From contig NZ_CP009452.1 in assembly GCF_001278035.1 (NCBI RefSeq), forward strand, positions 1-64,000: DNA of 64,000 nt. The letters run 5' to 3'. This DNA is from Sphingopyxis sp. 113P3 (GTDB taxonomy: Bacteria; Pseudomonadota; Alphaproteobacteria; Sphingomonadales; Sphingomonadaceae). The position numbers and the translations under genes are program-made. Positions 61,084-64,000 of the stretch are shown here, piece by piece. Position 1 is the first letter of the stretch, and every line of letters starts with the position of its first letter. The notes beneath the pieces were generated by a model. That model was not told where the DNA came from and made no database searches. It saw only the letters and a program-made list of their open reading frames with translations.

Positions 61084-61196
61084 GGGGCGGGCGATTGTTC
61101 CAGGACCCTGACAAGCCGTAAAGCGGCATTCGGTTCGTCTCCCGGCGCCGGTTTGCAGCAACTGGGTCGCCGCTGAGCACAAGCTGTCCGCAGGCC

Positions 61197-62216
61197 CTAG
61201 CGCGCGACGTCGCTTGGTCCGCCGGCTGCGCTGGCGACGGCTGCGGGTGAGAAGGGTGCGAAATCCCCCCGCAGGCCATGCTTGAGCGACGCGAGTGCCA
61301 GGCCCCGCGCTGCAGCATCTTCGATACTGGCGCCTTTGAACAGACCGTCCAGCACTCCGGCGGCAAAGGCGTCGCCCGTGCCAATCCGGTCGACGATCGG
61401 CGCGACCACGCGCGCCTCGGTCTGACAACTGGCATCGCGGCAGTCGATGCGGGCGGCAAGTTCGTGCCGATCGGACCCCACGATGTGGCGCGCGGTCGAG
61501 GCGATATGCTCGAGGTTCGGGAAGGCGCTGAGCAATGTGAGCGCCGCCTCGCGCCGCCGTTCGCCGCCTTCGCCCGAAAAATCGCGGCCTAGAAGAAGGG
61601 CGGCGTCGCGGTGATTGCCGAACAGCAGGCTCGCTTCGCTGATGATGGCGCGCAGGGTCGCGGCCGGATCGGCCTCCCAGCGCTCCCAGAGACGGCCGCG
61701 CCAATTCCCGTCGAACGAAAGGCCGAGCCCGGCAGCGCGCGCCGTTCGCGCGGCGGCGAGCGCAGCGTCGGCGCTCTGCCGGCCGAGCGCGGGGGTGACG
61801 CCCGAGAGGTGAAGCCAGCTCGCATCGGCGAGAAGCGCGTCCCAGTTCCATTCATCGGCTTCGGCGGTGGCGAAGGCCGAGTCGTCTCGGTCGTAGACGA
61901 CCTCGCTCGTGCGTGCAGGCCCGCCCGGCAGATGATAATAGAGGCCGACGCGCCCCGGCCGGCGCAGAATGGCGCTGGTGTCGACTCCGTGGCGACGCAG
62001 CTCGGCGATTGCGGCATCGCCGATCGGACCTTCAGGAAGCGCGCTGACCATCCGCACCCGGTGGCCGAGCGCAGCGAGCGCGACCGCAACATTTGCCTCG
62101 GCGCCGCCGACGTGGACGTCGAAACGCGGCGACTGGAGCGGCTGCTCGCCGACGGGAACGGCTAGTCGAAGAACGATCTCGCCGAAACAGACGATGGTCT
62201 TGGCAGGTTCGATCAT
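61197..62216 (-). CDS. kdgK: 2-Keto-3-deoxygluconate kinase (PfkB-family sugar kinase)
   Basis: 339 aa. PfkB fold: IVCFGEIVLRLAVPVGE (start), FDVHVGGAEANVAVALAALG with the GG-xN signature, LSFDGNWRGRLW, and the active-site Asp in DRIGTGDAFAAGVLDGL. Phosphorylates 2-keto-3-deoxygluconate before aldol cleavage to pyruvate and glyceraldehyde-3-phosphate. ATG 62216 overlaps the upstream stop by 4 bp (coupled). The specific substrate is by similarity only. Confidence 0.88.
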   Translation of the reverse strand: MIEPAKTIVCFGEIVLRLAVPVGEQPLQSPRFDVHVGGAEANVAVALAALGHRVRMVSALPEGPIGDAAIAELRRHGVDTSAILRRPGRVGLYYHLPGGPARTSEVVYDRDDSAFATAEADEWNWDALLADASWLHLSGVTPALGRQSADAALAAARTARAAGLGLSFDGNWRGRLWERWEADPAATLRAIISEASLLFGNHRDAALLLGRDFSGEGGERRREAALTLLSAFPNLEHIASTARHIVGSDRHELAARIDCRDASCQTEARVVAPIVDRIGTGDAFAAGVLDGLFKGASIEDAAARGLALASLKHGLRGDFAPFSPAAVASAAGGPSDVAR

Positions 62217-62995
62217 GACGCAAATCCGGGGTCGGGGCGGGCGGTGCAGGCGATACGCACCGTTTCGCCGAAATGCGCAGCTGCGGTCTGGCCGGGCGCT
62301 ATCGGATGCACGCCGGTGACGGCGCCTGCCGAAATCCATTGCCCCGCTTCCAATGCAATCACGCCGTCCATATGGAGGTCGACGAGAAAGCGCAGCGAGC
62401 CGAGCGGGCCATCGAGAATGTCGCAGGGGCGGCCCGAGCCAACGCGCGATCCCTCGATCTCGGTGATGACCTTGATCCGCTCGAAGCTCTCGGCTTCAAG
62501 GCGCGGGCCGAGAAGGAGACCATTGTTGATGCCGATATCGGCAATGATCGCGTAGGGCGCGTGATCGTGAACGTCGGGGGCGGGCGAACTTGCAACCTCG
62601 AAGCCCGCACGGATTTCGCCTACGAAGTTCAATGCGTCCTGATCGCTTGCGACGCGGCGGGTGGGGACAGCGGACAGGCGGAGCATGACTTCGGCCTCGA
62701 TCGCCCCCACGCCGCCGGCAAAGACGCGGGCGGCGCCGGGCACTTCGCCATCAAGTTCCGCCACCCGGAGCACCGGCCCGGCGAGACGCTCGGCTCCCAG
62801 CGTCTCGATCAGCGCTTGCGGAATGCGACCGACTTTCCATCCGAGCACCGGTACGCCGAGCGCAGCGCAAATGTCCCGCTGGACTCTATAAGCGTCCGCG
62901 AGGGTCGCAGGGACGGGCGCGGGAAAGGCCGCCAGTGCCCGGCCCGAGCGGCGTGCATGAAGCAGCGCGGCAGCTGCGCCCGTTCCGGCGCTCAT
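62213..62995 (-). CDS. 2-Keto-4-pentenoate hydratase/FAH-family protein
   Basis: 260 aa, MhpD-like fold. PVLGWKVGRIPQALIETLG near 48-66 and GGVGAIEAEVMLRLS with the metal Glu pair (about 94-108) match the group, as do the late VDLHMDGVIALEAGQWISAG and GETVRIACTARP. It hydrates or decarboxylates 2-keto acids; in this setting it is probably a sugar-acid catabolic enzyme, though the exact substrate is unknown. Lies between fadR-type and kdgK genes. Confidence 0.85.
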   Translation of the reverse strand: MSAGTGAAAALLHARRSGRALAAFPAPVPATLADAYRVQRDICAALGVPVLGWKVGRIPQALIETLGAERLAGPVLRVAELDGEVPGAARVFAGGVGAIEAEVMLRLSAVPTRRVASDQDALNFVGEIRAGFEVASSPAPDVHDHAPYAIIADIGINNGLLLGPRLEAESFERIKVITEIEGSRVGSGRPCDILDGPLGSLRFLVDLHMDGVIALEAGQWISAGAVTGVHPIAPGQTAAAHFGETVRIACTARPDPGFAS

Positions 62996-63014
62996 GGGAG
63001 AGAAGCGCGGCGCA

Positions 63015-63761
63015 TCAGGCGAGCTTGGCGCTCAGGAGATAACGTTCGCGACTTTCGGCGGCACGCTGGCGCAGTTCGACCATGGCGCGTTCCTCGGTCT
63101 CGTCGAGCATCGATTCGAGCAGGCGATTGAAATGGCGCCGCATCGCAAGCCGCGCTCCGCCGGCGTCGCGCTTCCTGAGCGCCTCGACCACCCCGGCATG
63201 TTCGGCCTGGCGCGCCGCACCGTCCTTGCGGCAGATCATCGAATGGCTGGTGCGCACCTCGGGCAGTTCAAGGCGCATTCGCCACAGGCTTTCGATGACA
63301 TGAATGATCGCCTTGTTGTTCGACGCAGCGGCGATCGTCATGTGAAACTCGCGATCGATCACGCTGATCTCGTCCTCGCTCGCGTCTTCGTTCGCCATCG
63401 CCTCGAGCAGGCCTTCCAGTTTCGCGAGCGTTTCAGCCGAGATGGTCGGAGCGGCGAGCGCCGCCGCCTCGGCCTCGAACAGCGAGCGTGCTTCGGTGAG
63501 CTCGAAGGCACTCACCTGAGGCAAGATGCCGCCATCGCCAGGCAGCTTTGCCTGGACATAGGCGCCGGCGCCGGTGCGGATATGGATCCACCCGGTTGCC
63601 TGCAGTGCGATCTCCGCCTCGCGGATCGTCACGCGGCTCACCTCGAAGCGTTCGGAAAGTTCACGCTCCCCGGGCAGCCGCGTTCCCGGCGGATAGACTC
63701 CATCGAGAATCAGCCGGCGAATCGCATCGGCAACATCTTCAAAAAGGCGGCGTTCGGCCAT
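63015..63761 (-). CDS. FadR/GntR-family (FCD) transcriptional regulator
   Basis: 248 aa. GntR winged helix: FEDVADAIRRLILDGVYPPG, PGERELSERFEVSRVTIREA, then the helical FCD ligand domain with FHMTIAAASNNKAIIHVI containing metal-site His. Probable repressor of the kdgK locus responding to a sugar acid. A 16-bp dyad lies just upstream. It is 19 bp before the hydratase gene. Confidence 0.9.
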   Translation of the reverse strand: MAERRLFEDVADAIRRLILDGVYPPGTRLPGERELSERFEVSRVTIREAEIALQATGWIHIRTGAGAYVQAKLPGDGGILPQVSAFELTEARSLFEAEAAALAAPTISAETLAKLEGLLEAMANEDASEDEISVIDREFHMTIAAASNNKAIIHVIESLWRMRLELPEVRTSHSMICRKDGAARQAEHAGVVEALRKRDAGGARLAMRRHFNRLLESMLDETEERAMVELRQRAAESRERYLLSAKLA

Positions 63762-63797
63762 GACTTAATCGTCTCCCCACATAGGCGTCAGCCCCTG

Positions 63798-63813
63798 CAT
63801 ACAATCAGGTATG
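63798..63813. promoter_or_regulatory. Operator-like dyad upstream of the FadR-family gene
   Basis: CATAC-AATCAG-GTATG, 5-bp perfect arms around six bases, 37 bases upstream of the start. The pattern resembles short GntR/FadR-type operators, so autoregulation is plausible. Confidence 0.5.
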
Positions 63814-63852
63814 ACAATTTTGAAGCCATGACCGAACGTCCTTATCTCCCCG

Positions 63853-64000
63853 TCAGATCCGCGCGCGAATACCGATGAAATATTTAGAGCCGTAATAATG
63901 ATATTGGCGGCTGCTGCCGTAGACCGGCATGTACGTTGTCTTGGGCTCGTTGAAGATATTGAGCGCCTCGAACCGCAGCGACACCCCCTTCATCAGGGCC
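63853..64000 (-). CDS. TonB-dependent receptor, C-terminal end (continues past the window)
   Basis: The last 49 codons of a minus-strand frame, cut by the window edge. Its end reads SLRFEALNIFNEPKTTYMPV, with a terminal YYGSKYFIGIRARI: the final beta-strands of a TonB-dependent receptor barrel with the usual alternating aromatic end. Such receptors import oligosaccharides or siderophores; near kdgK and FadR a sugar role is plausible. Confidence 0.8.
   Translation of the reverse strand, partial: ALMKGVSLRFEALNIFNEPKTTYMPVYGSSRQYHYYGSKYFIGIRARI

Overview
The window reads as a high-GC alphaproteobacterial chromosome, most likely order Sphingomonadales and Sphingopyxis-like. This assignment is inferred from protein style and gene order, not from a database match. 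The supporting gene orders are murJ-trpS, secB / Tim44-like / mltA / smr, rpmH-rnpA-yidD-yidC-engB, DUF721-DsbA-DsbA-smc opposite mutY, and pcm-like / tolC / DUF2497. No insertion sequence, prophage, CRISPR array or rRNA gene was seen. One tRNA gene (Cys, GCA) is present.

Layout. 1-6.1 kb: terminator of an upstream gene, dnaA, a DUF4136 lipoprotein, then murJ-trpS and secB on the minus strand. 6.3-15.9 kb: Tim44-like/mltA/smr, dapE, a cupin, a GST, then engB-yidC-yidD-rnpA-rpmH and two membrane or exported proteins. 16-23.9 kb: a run of twelve minus-strand genes headed by a TetR regulator, encoding four VOC/glyoxalase-fold proteins, two GSTs, tandem DUF1428, DUF899, an alpha/beta hydrolase and two small membrane proteins. 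24.3-34.8 kb: bactofilin and M23 peptidase, an isoprenylcysteine-methyltransferase-like protein, a MaoC protein, two phosphatase/phosphodiesterase-type enzymes, an M28 peptidase and DUF2167. 34.8-37.4 kb: a MerR-controlled pair, glutaredoxin-MauE fusion plus His/Met-rich outer-membrane protein. 37.4-43.4 kb: ychF, CAP protein, GNAT, pth, rplY, gshA, rsmE. 43.6-46.8 kb: three Tad-type pseudopilin-like genes. 46.9-59.9 kb: ubiA, smc, two DsbA-like proteins, DUF721, mutY, a serine hydrolase, nudC, a PopZ-like DUF2497 protein, tolC and a pcm-like methyltransferase. 60-64 kb: tRNA-Cys, DUF6356, an Lrp regulator, then kdgK / FAH-family hydratase / FadR and the last codons of a TonB-dependent receptor, which look like a sugar-acid utilisation locus.

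Most distinctive content. (1) The TetR-headed cluster looks like a stress or electrophile-detoxification operon. Its promoter is unusually readable: a TTGACA-17-TATGTT promoter with an 18-bp palindrome in the spacer, placed so that the transcript should be nearly leaderless. (2) The MerR regulator faces a textbook MerR-type promoter (20-bp spacer, perfect 18-bp palindrome) that drives the glutaredoxin-MauE fusion, but the regulator lacks the Cys82 of mercury sensors. (3) A TadE-like protein carries two DxNGNGxxD calcium-binding-like loops. (4) rpmH has a promoter followed by an intrinsic terminator inside its short leader. (5) A dispersed palindromic repeat and short intergenic hairpins recur across the window.

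Start sites were chosen from ribosome-binding sites, operon overlaps and family starts. Several are therefore shorter than the longest possible reading frame, and alternatives are stated in the entries.
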